From the NCBI GenBank assembly GCA_021325515.1, contig JAJPHC010000008.1, positions 1 through 52,219 on the forward strand: 52,219 bases of DNA. Reading direction: 5' to 3'. The notes under the pieces are model-generated. The model did not search any database and had not been told where the DNA came from. It was given only the letters and a program-made list of their open reading frames with translations. Each line of letters opens with the position of its first letter. Position 1 is the first letter of the stretch. This document shows positions 25,841-34,278 of the stretch, in pieces. Made by a program: the position numbers and the translations under genes. Source of the stretch: Acidobacteriota bacterium (GTDB lineage Bacteria > Acidobacteriota > Thermoanaerobaculia > Gp7-AA8).

Positions 25841-28288
25841 TCATTTCGGCGTGATCCCCCAGATGTCGCGCGCATATTCGGCGACCGTGCGGTCGGCGGA
25901 GAACCTTCCGCTGCGCGCCGTGTTCAGGATGGACATCCGCAGCCACTCGTCGCGCTTCAGCCACATCGCGGAGGCGCGCTTCTGTGTCTCGTCATACGCA
26001 GCGAAGTCGGCGCAATGGAAGAAGCGGTCGCCATTCGTCAACAGGTTGACGATGTCGTCGTAGTGCCACGCGCTGAGCCGGTTGATCACGTTGCGCAGCG
26101 CGGCATTCTCCGCGATGAACTGCTGCGGGTCGTAGGACGCGCGCATGGGCTCGATCTCCTCCGCCCTGAGCCCGAAGAGAAAAATATTCTCGCCGCCGAC
26201 TTCGTCGCGGATCTCGAGATTCGCACCGTCATGCGTCCCGATGATCACGCCGCCGTTCAACACCGCCTTCATGCATCCCGTCCCCGACGCCTCGGTTCCT
26301 GCGGTCGAGATCTGCTCCGACAGATCCGTCGCCGGAAAGAGCATCTCCGCGGTAGAGACGTCGTAGTTCGGCACGAACACCACGGCGAGACGCTCCGCCA
26401 CGCGCGGCGTGGAGCGGACGAGCGAGGCCGTGTCGTGAATGAGACGGATGATCCGCTTCGCGATCTGATAGCTGGGCGCGGCTTTCCCGGCGAAGACGAC
26501 CGTCCGCTTGACGTCGTCCCCCTCGCCGCGCGCGAGCCGATCGAACAGCGCGAGGACGTGCAGCACGTTCAACAACTGGCGCTTGTACTCATGAATGCGC
26601 TTGATCTGCACATCGAAGAGCGAATCGGCATCGACATCGATCGAATGCCAGCGGCGCAGCCACTTCTGCAGCCGCAATTTCCGGTCGCGGCGCACCTGCC
26701 CCCATCGGCCTTGAAACTCGGCATCCCCGGCAAAGCGCTCGAGCCCGCGCAGCTGTTCGAGATCGCGCGGCCAGCGGTCGCCAACGGCGTCGGTGATCAG
26801 AATCGACAGCTCGGGATTCGCCTGCAGCAGCCATCGCCGCTGCGTGATGCCGTTCGTCTTGTTGTTGAACCGGCGCGGAAAGAACTCGTCGAAATCGCGA
26901 AAGATCCGCGTACGCAGGATGTCGCTGTGAATGCGCGCCACGCCGTTCACCGAATGACTGCCGACGATCGCAAGATTCGCCATCCGGACGCTCTGCTTCT
27001 CCTCGTCGATCACCGCCATCCTCTTGACGCGCTCCCCATCGCCGGGATGCACATCGAGCACGGCACGACGGAATCGCCGGTCGATCTCTTCGATGATCTG
27101 CATGTGCCGCGGCAGAACGCTGACGATCAGCTCCTTCGGCCAGGTCTCCAGCGCCTCGGGCAGCACGGTGTGATTCGTGTAACCGAACACGCGCTCGCAC
27201 AGCCGCCAGGCGACGTCCCATTCGAGTTGCTGCTCATCGACGAGCACGCGCATCAGCTCCGGGATGGCAATCGTCGGATGCGTGTCGTTGAGCTGCACCG
27301 CAACTTTTTCGGGCAGGTCCTGCCACTGTCTGCGCGGATATTTCGAAAAGCGCCGCAGGATGTCGCAGATCGTCGCGGCGACGAAGAAGTACTGCTGCTT
27401 GAGGCGCAGCTCGCGGCCGGCGTACTGATGATCAGAGGGATAGAGAACCTTCGAGATGTTCTCCGATCTCGTCTTGTCCTCCACTGCCTCGATGTACGCG
27501 CCCGCGTTGAACTTCTCGAGATCGAATTCGCGGCTCGACTTCGCCGCCCATAACCGGAGTGAGTTCACCGTGTCATTGCAGAAGCCGGGCGCCGCGATGT
27601 CGTAGGCCATCGCGTAGACATCATCGGTATCGATCCAGCGCCAGCGCCCGCGGCCATCGTTGTCGACGTAGTACTCGGTGCGGCCGTGGAAGCGTACGGG
27701 AAAGACGACGTCGGGGCGCGGGACTTCCCACGGATTGCCGTAGCGCAACCAGGGATCGGGTGCCTCGCGCTGGTCGCCGTCGACGATCTTCTGGCGAAAG
27801 ATGCCGAATTCGTAGCGGATGCCGTACGCATAGAACGGGAGGCCGAGCGTCGACGCCGAATCGAGGAAACAGGCGGCGAGACGTCCGAGCCCGCCGTTGC
27901 CGAGGCCGGCGTCGGCCTCGCTTTCCGCGAGGTCTTCGAGATTGAGCCCCAGCTTCCGCATCGCGACGTAGTACGCGCCGGCGGCACCGAGATTCAGCGC
28001 GTTGCTGATCAGCAGACGGCCGAGGAGGAATTCGAGCGAGAGGTAGTAAACGCGCTTGACGTCAGCCTGGTAGTACGAATCCTGCGTGGTGAACCATCGC
28101 TCCATGATGCGATCGCGCACGGAGAACGCGAGCGCCTGAAACGAGTCGAGATCGGTCGCGTTGTACTGATCGCGCGCGACCGAATACATCATCCGCAGCG
28201 CGAACGCGTCGATGATCGACTGCGGATCGAGGCCGCCCGGCCGCGGCTTCGGAATCACCCGCTGTTGCGGACCCGCTTCCACCGACAT
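25841..28288 (-). CDS. glgP: glycogen/maltodextrin phosphorylase
   Basis: GT35 enzyme releasing glucose-1-phosphate from alpha-1,4-glucans; 815 residues, normal length. Visible blocks are RVYYLSLEFLLGRLL, DAGLGNGGLGRLAACFLDS, AVQLNDTHPTIAIPELMR, RRFNNKTNGITQRRWL, IKRIHEYKRQLLN and the PLP site EASGTGCMKAVLNGG with its Lys. The usual Asn before Met-Lys is Cys here, allowed by the family pattern. No adjacent glycogen synthase or branching enzyme is in the window. It lies 27 bases after the next gene upstream and could share its transcript. Confidence 0.96.
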   Translation of the reverse strand: MSVEAGPQQRVIPKPRPGGLDPQSIIDAFALRMMYSVARDQYNATDLDSFQALAFSVRDRIMERWFTTQDSYYQADVKRVYYLSLEFLLGRLLISNALNLGAAGAYYVAMRKLGLNLEDLAESEADAGLGNGGLGRLAACFLDSASTLGLPFYAYGIRYEFGIFRQKIVDGDQREAPDPWLRYGNPWEVPRPDVVFPVRFHGRTEYYVDNDGRGRWRWIDTDDVYAMAYDIAAPGFCNDTVNSLRLWAAKSSREFDLEKFNAGAYIEAVEDKTRSENISKVLYPSDHQYAGRELRLKQQYFFVAATICDILRRFSKYPRRQWQDLPEKVAVQLNDTHPTIAIPELMRVLVDEQQLEWDVAWRLCERVFGYTNHTVLPEALETWPKELIVSVLPRHMQIIEEIDRRFRRAVLDVHPGDGERVKRMAVIDEEKQSVRMANLAIVGSHSVNGVARIHSDILRTRIFRDFDEFFPRRFNNKTNGITQRRWLLQANPELSILITDAVGDRWPRDLEQLRGLERFAGDAEFQGRWGQVRRDRKLRLQKWLRRWHSIDVDADSLFDVQIKRIHEYKRQLLNVLHVLALFDRLARGEGDDVKRTVVFAGKAAPSYQIAKRIIRLIHDTASLVRSTPRVAERLAVVFVPNYDVSTAEMLFPATDLSEQISTAGTEASGTGCMKAVLNGGVIIGTHDGANLEIRDEVGGENIFLFGLRAEEIEPMRASYDPQQFIAENAALRNVINRLSAWHYDDIVNLLTNGDRFFHCADFAAYDETQKRASAMWLKRDEWLRMSILNTARSGRFSADRTVAEYARDIWGITPK

Positions 28289-28315
28289 GCATCCGACCTC
28301 GAATCTGTCCGGCCA

Positions 28316-28966
28316 TTATCTGCCCAAAGCAGACGATTCCGCACGCAGACGGATGGCGTGCAGCCACGACCGCCGGATGATGTCGCTGCCGGGGTGAATG
28401 ATGCGCCAGTAGATCGCGAAGCGGCGGCGCGCGGCAGCATCGGTCGCATGTACCCGCGTCTCCGTGATGAGACGGCAACGCGTTCCCTCCGGGATGACGC
28501 GGAAGTTCATCGCGGCAACGGCGCGATTCGGCCGGATGATGATCGATCCGATCACGATCTCGTGCGGCGTATCGTCGGCCATCACGAAGAAGCCGGAGCG
28601 GAGCGCGACGTCGAGAATCGGCTGATTGCGCGCAGGATTCAGGATGGTTTCCGGGCCGCGACGGCCTCCGCGCCGAATCGCAGTGAGCGCGCGGAAGAAC
28701 GCGATGTCTTCGGCACGCACGGACTTGATCGCGTCGAAGATGCGATTCGGATCCGCGGCGACTTCGGTCTCATGGATCTCGTCGAACTCCCACACCGGCA
28801 TCGCGCGATCGAGTTGCGTCGTGCCGGTCGCGCGCCTCTCGCGCGCAGGCCAGAGCGCCGTAATCGCCGTTCCCGCGAGGCCGGCAGCGAGAAGCCGCTT
28901 GTCGCGCCGGATCGCACCGGCGATCGTGAACAAGGCGCTCAGATAAAGAAGGATCGAGTCGATCAT
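28316..28966 (-). CDS. membrane-anchored SRPBCC-like protein
   Basis: 216 residues with two short hydrophobic stretches in the first 40 (MIDSILLYLSALFTIAGAI, LLAAGLAGTAITALW). The soluble part has WEFDEIHETEVAADPNRIFDAI, FFVMADDTPHEIVIGSII and MNFRVIPEGTRCRLITETRV. This pattern of strands with a long last helix is typical of START/SRPBCC ligand-binding proteins. Substrate unknown. It is upstream of glgP on the same strand and divergent from a membrane sensor-domain gene. Weak recognition; membrane anchoring is clear. Confidence 0.65.
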   Translation of the reverse strand: MIDSILLYLSALFTIAGAIRRDKRLLAAGLAGTAITALWPARERRATGTTQLDRAMPVWEFDEIHETEVAADPNRIFDAIKSVRAEDIAFFRALTAIRRGGRRGPETILNPARNQPILDVALRSGFFVMADDTPHEIVIGSIIIRPNRAVAAMNFRVIPEGTRCRLITETRVHATDAAARRRFAIYWRIIHPGSDIIRRSWLHAIRLRAESSALGR

Positions 28967-29023
28967 CGGCGCTATTGAAACATTCGCGGGGCCGGAACGT
29001 AACAGCGGGACGGAGCAAACGCC

Positions 29024-29635
29024 ATGACCGAAAACATCCGCCGCTTCTTCACCGTCGTCGCCAAACCACGCACCTGGACGAACCTCGCCTACATCTGGCT
29101 GGCCTTTCCACTGGGGCTGGGCTACTTCATTTTCTTCGTGACCGGCGGTGCGCTGACACTCGGCTTGTCACTGCTCTGGATCGGTCTGCTGCTCGCGGTC
29201 GCGATGGTTCTTTCGATCCGCGGGCTCGAAGCATTCGAGCGCCTGCTGTCACGCTTCCTGCTCGATGAACCGATTGCCGCTTCAGGCGAGATCAGCGGAA
29301 CGGCATGGCAGCGGATGAAGAGAATCGCCGCCGACTCCGCGACCTGGAAGGGCGCCGTGTTCCTGATGCTGAAGTTCCCCGTCGGCCTCGCCTGCTGGAT
29401 CGCGTCGGTGGTCATGCTCGCGACGTCCGCCGCGTTCATCGCCGCGCCGTTCTCGACGTATCACGGTGAAGTCGATCTCGGATACTGGACGCTGGTCGAC
29501 CCGACAGGAGGGTTCCTTCTGTCTCTCGCAGGCATCCTGATGCTGATCATCAGCCTCCACGCGCACAACGCGATGGGCGCCCTGTGGAAGGCCCTGTCAC
29601 GCCACCTGCTGAGCGCCCCCCTGGCCACCGCCTGA
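29024..29635 (+). CDS. stand-alone 'sensor' membrane-domain protein
   Basis: 203 residues with four hydrophobic helices in two pairs. The segments WTNLAYIWLAFPLGLGYFIFF, LLLAVAMVLSIRGLEAFERLL, FLMLKFPVGLACWIASVV and a last helix near residue 175 match the layout of the putative sensor domain (PF13796 type). That domain often sits at the N-terminus of actinobacterial and other histidine kinases. Here no kinase is attached or adjacent. The start ATG 29024 is divergent from 28966. A 94-base palindrome follows the stop by 3 bases. Confidence 0.72.
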   Translation: MTENIRRFFTVVAKPRTWTNLAYIWLAFPLGLGYFIFFVTGGALTLGLSLLWIGLLLAVAMVLSIRGLEAFERLLSRFLLDEPIAASGEISGTAWQRMKRIAADSATWKGAVFLMLKFPVGLACWIASVVMLATSAAFIAAPFSTYHGEVDLGYWTLVDPTGGFLLSLAGILMLIISLHAHNAMGALWKALSRHLLSAPLATA

Positions 29636-29638
29636 CCG

Positions 29639-29732
29639 TTAAGTTGGTTCGTGGGGGTCACACCTGGAAAATCAACTTAACGGGACGCCGTTAAGTTGAT
29701 TTTCCAGGTGTGACCCCCGAAAACCAACTTAA
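29639..29732. repeat. 94-base inverted repeat (45-base arms) between convergent genes
   Basis: Arms 29639-29683 and 29688-29732 pair around a GACG loop with only three imperfect positions (29650-29652). The right arm supplies the last codons and stop of the barrel gene, whose TAA is 29731-29729. The structure could act as a two-way terminator, a dispersed REP/MITE-like element, or both. Core segments are GTTAAGTTG and GGGGGTCACACCTGG. Confidence 0.9.
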
Positions 29733-31327
29733 GTGCCGGGTTGGATTCGGAGGCGGGCGGTGTACTCCTTGCTCTCGAAGCCTGCAGGGTTCTGGGAGGC
29801 GGAGTCGCTCTTCGTGGCGGCGAGCTCCAGGGCGACCGACTTCGTGAAACGGATTCCGAGGGTGCCGCCCCAGGTGAAGAAGTGATCGTTCTTCTTGCTC
29901 ACATTCCCAAGCGTGAACGACTGCAGGCCGCGCTCTCCCATCGCATGCGCATACACCGTCTTGAAGTCCTTGTGCAGATCGAGCTGCAGTGAGCTCGCGC
30001 GGAAGTTCTGCGGATCGAAGTAGCCGTTGCCCATCCGCTTGTCGTAATCGAAGTAGTGGAAGTTGACGGCGAGGTCGGTCCGCACGCCTGTCATCGGAAG
30101 CCGCCACGCCAGCGCGGCGTCGGCGCTGCGGCGGCTGTTCGAATCCGAAATATCCCAGTAACCGGCTCCAACGTTGAGCTGGAGCGCGGCAGCAGGGCGC
30201 GTCGACGCGGTGATCGAGTACGACGTCAGCGTTACGCCGCGGTCGACGCTCGTCGTCGTGTAGCGGAACGGGCGATGATCTGCCGTCAGAGCCGTCTCGA
30301 CCGAGCTGCCCGCACCGAAGACATAGACGATGCGTCCTGTCGCCTTGCTGCTGTCGTGTCCGGTCGTGCCTCTCGTCCGATCGAGGCCGGCTCGCAGGAT
30401 CAGGCGTTGCGCATGCGCAGGACGCAGCAGAAGAGACCCATAGCCGCTGTCGATCGATCCGTTCTGGTGCAGGGAGTCCTCCAGATCGTAGCGGGTGTAG
30501 CCAAACGTTAGATCCGTATTCTTCGCCGACGGGAACGCGCTCTCCACTCCCCACGAGTTCACGCGATTCCGGTCGGTGTCGTCGATGTGGTCGTACATCG
30601 TGCGCAACGTCGGAGAGCTCGCGCGACGAACTGCGCTGCGGAGCTCGACGACTTCGTCATCATTGGGGAAGCGCGTTGCAAGCTGCGTCGCGCCGCGATC
30701 CGCTGCGAATCGATCTCCCTCTTCGAGATCGAGATACGCCATCCCCATCACCGCTTCACGCCGCGCGGGGTCAACGGCCAGCACCTTGTTGTACCAGGTC
30801 CGCGCATGCGCGTCGTTCCCCGACCACGCGTAGGTCTGCGCGATGCCGAGCATCGCCTCGAGACTGTCGGGGTGCCGCTCGAGCGTCCTCTGATACTGCT
30901 GCCGCGCCGCGGCCTGATTCCCGCTCCACGAGAGCACCCGGCCGACTCCCAGCATCGCGTCGATGTTCCCCGGATCGCTCGTCTCGACCTCGCGGAATGC
31001 GGCGATCGACTTCGCATACTGGTGCGACCACGAGAGCACTTTCGCACGCTCCAGCCGCGCCTTTTCATTCTTCGGATCGATGCTGAGCACCTTCTCGTAG
31101 CGGCGAATCGCCTCGTCCCACTGCTTCTGCCACGACAGCATCATCGCGGACCGCGTGAGCGCCTGCACGTTCATCGGGTCGCGCGCCAGCACTTCGTCGT
31201 AGAGCTTCAGCGCAACATCCATCCTGCCCGCATCGAATGCAGCATCGGCCGCCGCGGTCGGCGCCGCCGTCTGCGCTGACACCAGCACCGTCGTCAGGAT
31301 GACCAGAGCGATGAGCATCGTTCTCAT
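29729..31327 (-). CDS. TPR protein with C-terminal outer-membrane barrel (YaiO/export-type)
   Basis: 532 residues with a signal peptide (MRTMLIALVILTTVLVSAQ). Residues 25-240 hold about five TPR-like repeats (AMMLSWQKQWDEAIRRYEKVLSIDP and similar units). The C-terminal 280 residues are amphipathic strands rich in Tyr/Arg/Asp (FGYTRYDLEDSL, LILRAGLDRTRG, LNVGAGYWDIS, GTLGIRFTKSVALEL), as in YaiO-like or exopolysaccharide-export porins. A TPR-plus-barrel plan resembles the export arms of PgaA and BcsC. It is the last gene of the seven-gene operon and probably carries the polymer across the outer membrane. Confidence 0.85.
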   Translation of the reverse strand: MRTMLIALVILTTVLVSAQTAAPTAAADAAFDAGRMDVALKLYDEVLARDPMNVQALTRSAMMLSWQKQWDEAIRRYEKVLSIDPKNEKARLERAKVLSWSHQYAKSIAAFREVETSDPGNIDAMLGVGRVLSWSGNQAAARQQYQRTLERHPDSLEAMLGIAQTYAWSGNDAHARTWYNKVLAVDPARREAVMGMAYLDLEEGDRFAADRGATQLATRFPNDDEVVELRSAVRRASSPTLRTMYDHIDDTDRNRVNSWGVESAFPSAKNTDLTFGYTRYDLEDSLHQNGSIDSGYGSLLLRPAHAQRLILRAGLDRTRGTTGHDSSKATGRIVYVFGAGSSVETALTADHRPFRYTTTSVDRGVTLTSYSITASTRPAAALQLNVGAGYWDISDSNSRRSADAALAWRLPMTGVRTDLAVNFHYFDYDKRMGNGYFDPQNFRASSLQLDLHKDFKTVYAHAMGERGLQSFTLGNVSKKNDHFFTWGGTLGIRFTKSVALELAATKSDSASQNPAGFESKEYTARLRIQPGT

Positions 31328-31339
31328 GACTGCTCCCCC

Positions 31340-32266
31340 TTATCGCAGCGGACCGAGTCCCTTCATGGTCGCAGCGATCGCCTTTGCACTCTCTTTCAAT
31401 TCCAGCGTGTACTTCGGCTGATCCCACCGCTGCCACGTGTACAGCGCCGCAGTGCGGCCCACACCGGGAAGCCGGTCCGCAAGCGGATCCTTCTTCTTCT
31501 GTTTGTCGAATGAGTACGCGTAGAAGCGGAAGCCGTCGGTCTCCGTCGTCTCCGACTCCTCCGGCCTCGACTCGCCATTTAGCACGCGCCGGCTCGAAGG
31601 GTCGCTGACATTGAGCAGCGCCCAGGGAATCCGCAACTCGATCGCCCCCTGCGATCCGACGGCGACCGAGACGCCGAGGTCCGTCTTCGCATCGTGTCCG
31701 GGCCCCGCGAACATCAGCTTGCCGCGATCGAGATACCGCGCGGCGTACCGATGCCCATCGCGCGCGAAGCGCTCGCGATTCGCTTCGAACATGAGCGGCA
31801 CGAACTGTCCCGTCGACTTGCGCGGAGAAACGATCCATCCGCCTTCCTCCGTGCGTCCCTTCAGCGGATAGGGATCGTACGAAGGAGTCACGCGCAGCAC
31901 GCTGTGCTCCGGCCCCGCGAGCTCGATCATGAACTCCGCGCCGGTGCCGATCGATGCTTCATACGGCTTCGGCAGCATCCGCTCACCGCGATCGGAATCG
32001 TACGTGTCAATCGCGATGCGATAGAGCACGCGGCTCCAGTCGGGCGCGCCGGTTCCATCGGTCCTCAGCAGCAGATAGACGAATCCCTCATCCGATGCCG
32101 CGCGTATTTCGCGCAGCCGGAACCATCCCGTCTGCGTCTCCCGCTGCGCGTAATACAACGCCGCGAGCACCGCGAGCACGACGACTGCCGCGACGACGAA
32201 GCGGCCATAGCCCTTCTCGCCGTTGCCGATGCCTTTATGGCGCGAGGTATCGTCCCGAACACTCAT
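31340..32266 (-). CDS. membrane-anchored protein with CBM9/DOMON-like domain
   Basis: 308 residues. One transmembrane helix (RFVVAAVVVLAVLAALYYA, about residues 22-40), then a periplasmic all-beta region. It includes EGFVYLLLRTDG, RVLYRIAIDTYDSDRG, EFMIELAGPEHS and GAIELRIPWALLNVSDPSSRR. This is the pattern of family-9-type carbohydrate-binding domains. The start ATG overlaps the stop of the preceding gene (ATGA). That gene ends with TITLDGNTGDW, which looks like the first strand of the same domain type. It lies 12 bases before the TPR-barrel gene. It probably handles the polysaccharide in the periplasm. Confidence 0.7.
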   Translation of the reverse strand: MSVRDDTSRHKGIGNGEKGYGRFVVAAVVVLAVLAALYYAQRETQTGWFRLREIRAASDEGFVYLLLRTDGTGAPDWSRVLYRIAIDTYDSDRGERMLPKPYEASIGTGAEFMIELAGPEHSVLRVTPSYDPYPLKGRTEEGGWIVSPRKSTGQFVPLMFEANRERFARDGHRYAARYLDRGKLMFAGPGHDAKTDLGVSVAVGSQGAIELRIPWALLNVSDPSSRRVLNGESRPEESETTETDGFRFYAYSFDKQKKKDPLADRLPGVGRTAALYTWQRWDQPKYTLELKESAKAIAATMKGLGPLR

Positions 32267-34188
32267 TTCGCTGCGAGCACCTTCGCTCGTCCCCAGTCGC
32301 CCGTGTTGCCATCCAGCGTGATCGTCGTGCTGCCCGGCCGCGCGGCGAGAATCCCGTAGGACTCCTCCGGACTCTCCGCGTTGAACCAGAGCCGGCGATG
32401 ATCGGCCGGGCATTCGAACGGCGCAACGGACCACGCGCTCTTGAACCACTCGTCGAGGAACTCGAACACGATGCCGCCCGCGTAGCGCTCATCGTGAATG
32501 TTCTGCAGCATCCGGCTCACGATCTCGCCCTGCTGCGCTTCGCTCAGTCCGCCGTGATTCCACCCCTGAGGATGGACGTGCGCCACGCCGCGGCTGGTGG
32601 CGATGCCGAACTCCGCGACGAGCACCGGCTGATCGCCGTGATATTTCTTCAGCGCGGCAAGATATCCCGCGTATCGATTCGGGCCCTTTGCATCGCGGCT
32701 GTCGTCGTACTGCGGATCGATGTTCATGAACTCGGGATAGTTCGGATAGATGTGATACGCCGCAAAGAATCCTGCCGGCATGCCCGCCGTCGGATGGATC
32801 ATCGTCGCGTCGAGCGTCACCGAGTCGTCTTCCCACGGCAGTCCCTTCAGCCGTTTCGGAAACGACACGCCATACCTCTCCCGCCAGTAATCCTCTTCCT
32901 CCCGGCTCGCCTCGGTCACATGCGACAGCGGATCGAGCGTCGGCCAGTTGGCGAACGTCAGCGGATGGACGACCCGGTATTGCGCAGCCTCATAGCCGGC
33001 CGCGTACTCGCACATGCTCGCGACCCAGCACTCCATCGGACGGCCGCTCGTCACCTGAAAGAACGATCCATTGAAATCGTGCGTCGGATTCATCCGGTCG
33101 AATTCGCTGACTGCGAATGGCTCCCACTCGCGGCCGATGATGTAGGCCAGCACGCTGGCCGAAGCGTCGGCGTTATAGACGCCAAACGCATGACCGGCGC
33201 GCGGACCGAGGACGAGATTCCCATGAACGGCGTCGACGATGCGCGCGGTCTCGGCGTGAAACTCATCGCGATAGCTGGGATTCGCGAAATCGTAGTCCGG
33301 CGGGAGCTCCGTCCACACGCCCTGGATCAGCCAGACCTTCGCATCCGGACTCGCAGCGTTGTGTCCCTTCAATGCGCGATAGAACTCGGGCGGCAGCAGC
33401 GTGTAGACACGCACGGCGTTCGCGCCGAGGCCTGCCATCATGTCGAGCCACTGGCGATAGAGATTCTCGTCCGTCGGAAACTCGGCGGCGAAGTGCCCCG
33501 GTAACGCGACGCCGAGATTGAAGCCTTTGACGAAGATCGGCTCGAAGCCGCCGTTGCCGTCGGCGATCTCGATGAAGTCCTTGATCGCGCGAGCCGGAAC
33601 CGCGAGCGGCGTCGATGGCGGCTCCGGGCCGCGGAGCCGCTTCTCGGAGCCTGCAGGCAGGAGCTCGGGACGGAACGTCTTCGACAGCGACTCCAGCCGT
33701 CTCGCCGCCGCAATCGCTTCCGCCGCCGTGCGCGGCGTAACAGGTTGCCGCCTTCCCGCCAGCACCATTCCTTCGAGTGCATCGCGATGCGTCGCATCGC
33801 GCGAGAGAACATCGCGGAACCACTGCGCCGCTGCATCGCCCCCTTCGGTCTGCAGCGCGACGTAGCCGAGGCCGACACGTGCGTCATCCGACTTGGGAGT
33901 CCGTTTCAGGACTTCGGCGAACGCGTCGTGCGATTTCTGGAACTGACCCGTGCGATAGCGGCACCAGCCGAGTTGCACGCGCGAATCGCCGTCGTCGGGA
34001 TGATCCTCGAGATACCCGTCGAGAATCTCGGCTGCTTCGCTGAACCGCTGCTGCGCGATGGCTGCTTTCGCCCTGGCCGGCCGTTTATCTGCGGGACGGC
34101 GCGGCAGCAGCTCGCGCAGAACGGAGGGCGCGCCCGCCTCGCCGATCGCGCAAACGAGAGCGAAGAGCAGCAACAGCAACGCGGTCAT
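32263..34188 (-). CDS. TPR plus glycoside-hydrolase-like TIM-barrel protein
   Basis: 641 residues from ATG 34188, where a signal/anchor (MTALLLLLFALVCAIGEAG) begins. An in-frame ATG at 34275 would add 29 residues encoded by a palindromic spacer and is less likely. Residues 45-150 are TPR-like (AEILDGYLEDHPDDGDSRVQLGWCRY). A barrel follows (FVKGFNLGVALPGHFAAEFP, GLGANAVRVYTLLPPEFYRAL, HPLTFANWPTLDPLSHV, QPVLVAEFGIATSRG with a candidate catalytic Glu, GGIVFEFLDEWFKSAW), as in GH2/GH5-like glycosidases. It ends TITLDGNTGDWGRAK. Probable polymer trimming or modification. Confidence 0.75.
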   Translation of the reverse strand: MTALLLLLFALVCAIGEAGAPSVLRELLPRRPADKRPARAKAAIAQQRFSEAAEILDGYLEDHPDDGDSRVQLGWCRYRTGQFQKSHDAFAEVLKRTPKSDDARVGLGYVALQTEGGDAAAQWFRDVLSRDATHRDALEGMVLAGRRQPVTPRTAAEAIAAARRLESLSKTFRPELLPAGSEKRLRGPEPPSTPLAVPARAIKDFIEIADGNGGFEPIFVKGFNLGVALPGHFAAEFPTDENLYRQWLDMMAGLGANAVRVYTLLPPEFYRALKGHNAASPDAKVWLIQGVWTELPPDYDFANPSYRDEFHAETARIVDAVHGNLVLGPRAGHAFGVYNADASASVLAYIIGREWEPFAVSEFDRMNPTHDFNGSFFQVTSGRPMECWVASMCEYAAGYEAAQYRVVHPLTFANWPTLDPLSHVTEASREEEDYWRERYGVSFPKRLKGLPWEDDSVTLDATMIHPTAGMPAGFFAAYHIYPNYPEFMNIDPQYDDSRDAKGPNRYAGYLAALKKYHGDQPVLVAEFGIATSRGVAHVHPQGWNHGGLSEAQQGEIVSRMLQNIHDERYAGGIVFEFLDEWFKSAWSVAPFECPADHRRLWFNAESPEESYGILAARPGSTTITLDGNTGDWGRAKVLAAK

Positions 34189-34202
34189 GCCGAGCCGGGA
34201 AC

Positions 34203-34245
34203 GATGACGAAGAATCCCCCGCCGTTGGAGGGATTCTTCGCCGTC
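34203..34245. repeat. palindromic spacer element in the exopolysaccharide operon
   Basis: GAAGAATCCC (34209-34218) and GGGATTCTTC (34230-34239) are perfect arms around 11 bases. Imperfect pairing extends the arms to 34203 and 34245. It lies between the glycosyltransferase stop and the likely start of the glycosidase-like gene, where it resembles dispersed REP-type spacers. Confidence 0.6.
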
Positions 34246-34278
34246 ACCGCGGCTCACGATGACTGGCCGTCGCATCGT

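Noticed and set aside
24929-27553. 874-codon plus-strand open frame
   Set aside because: Antisense to the lipoprotein and glycogen phosphorylase genes; composition is Arg/Leu-rich without recognisable domains.
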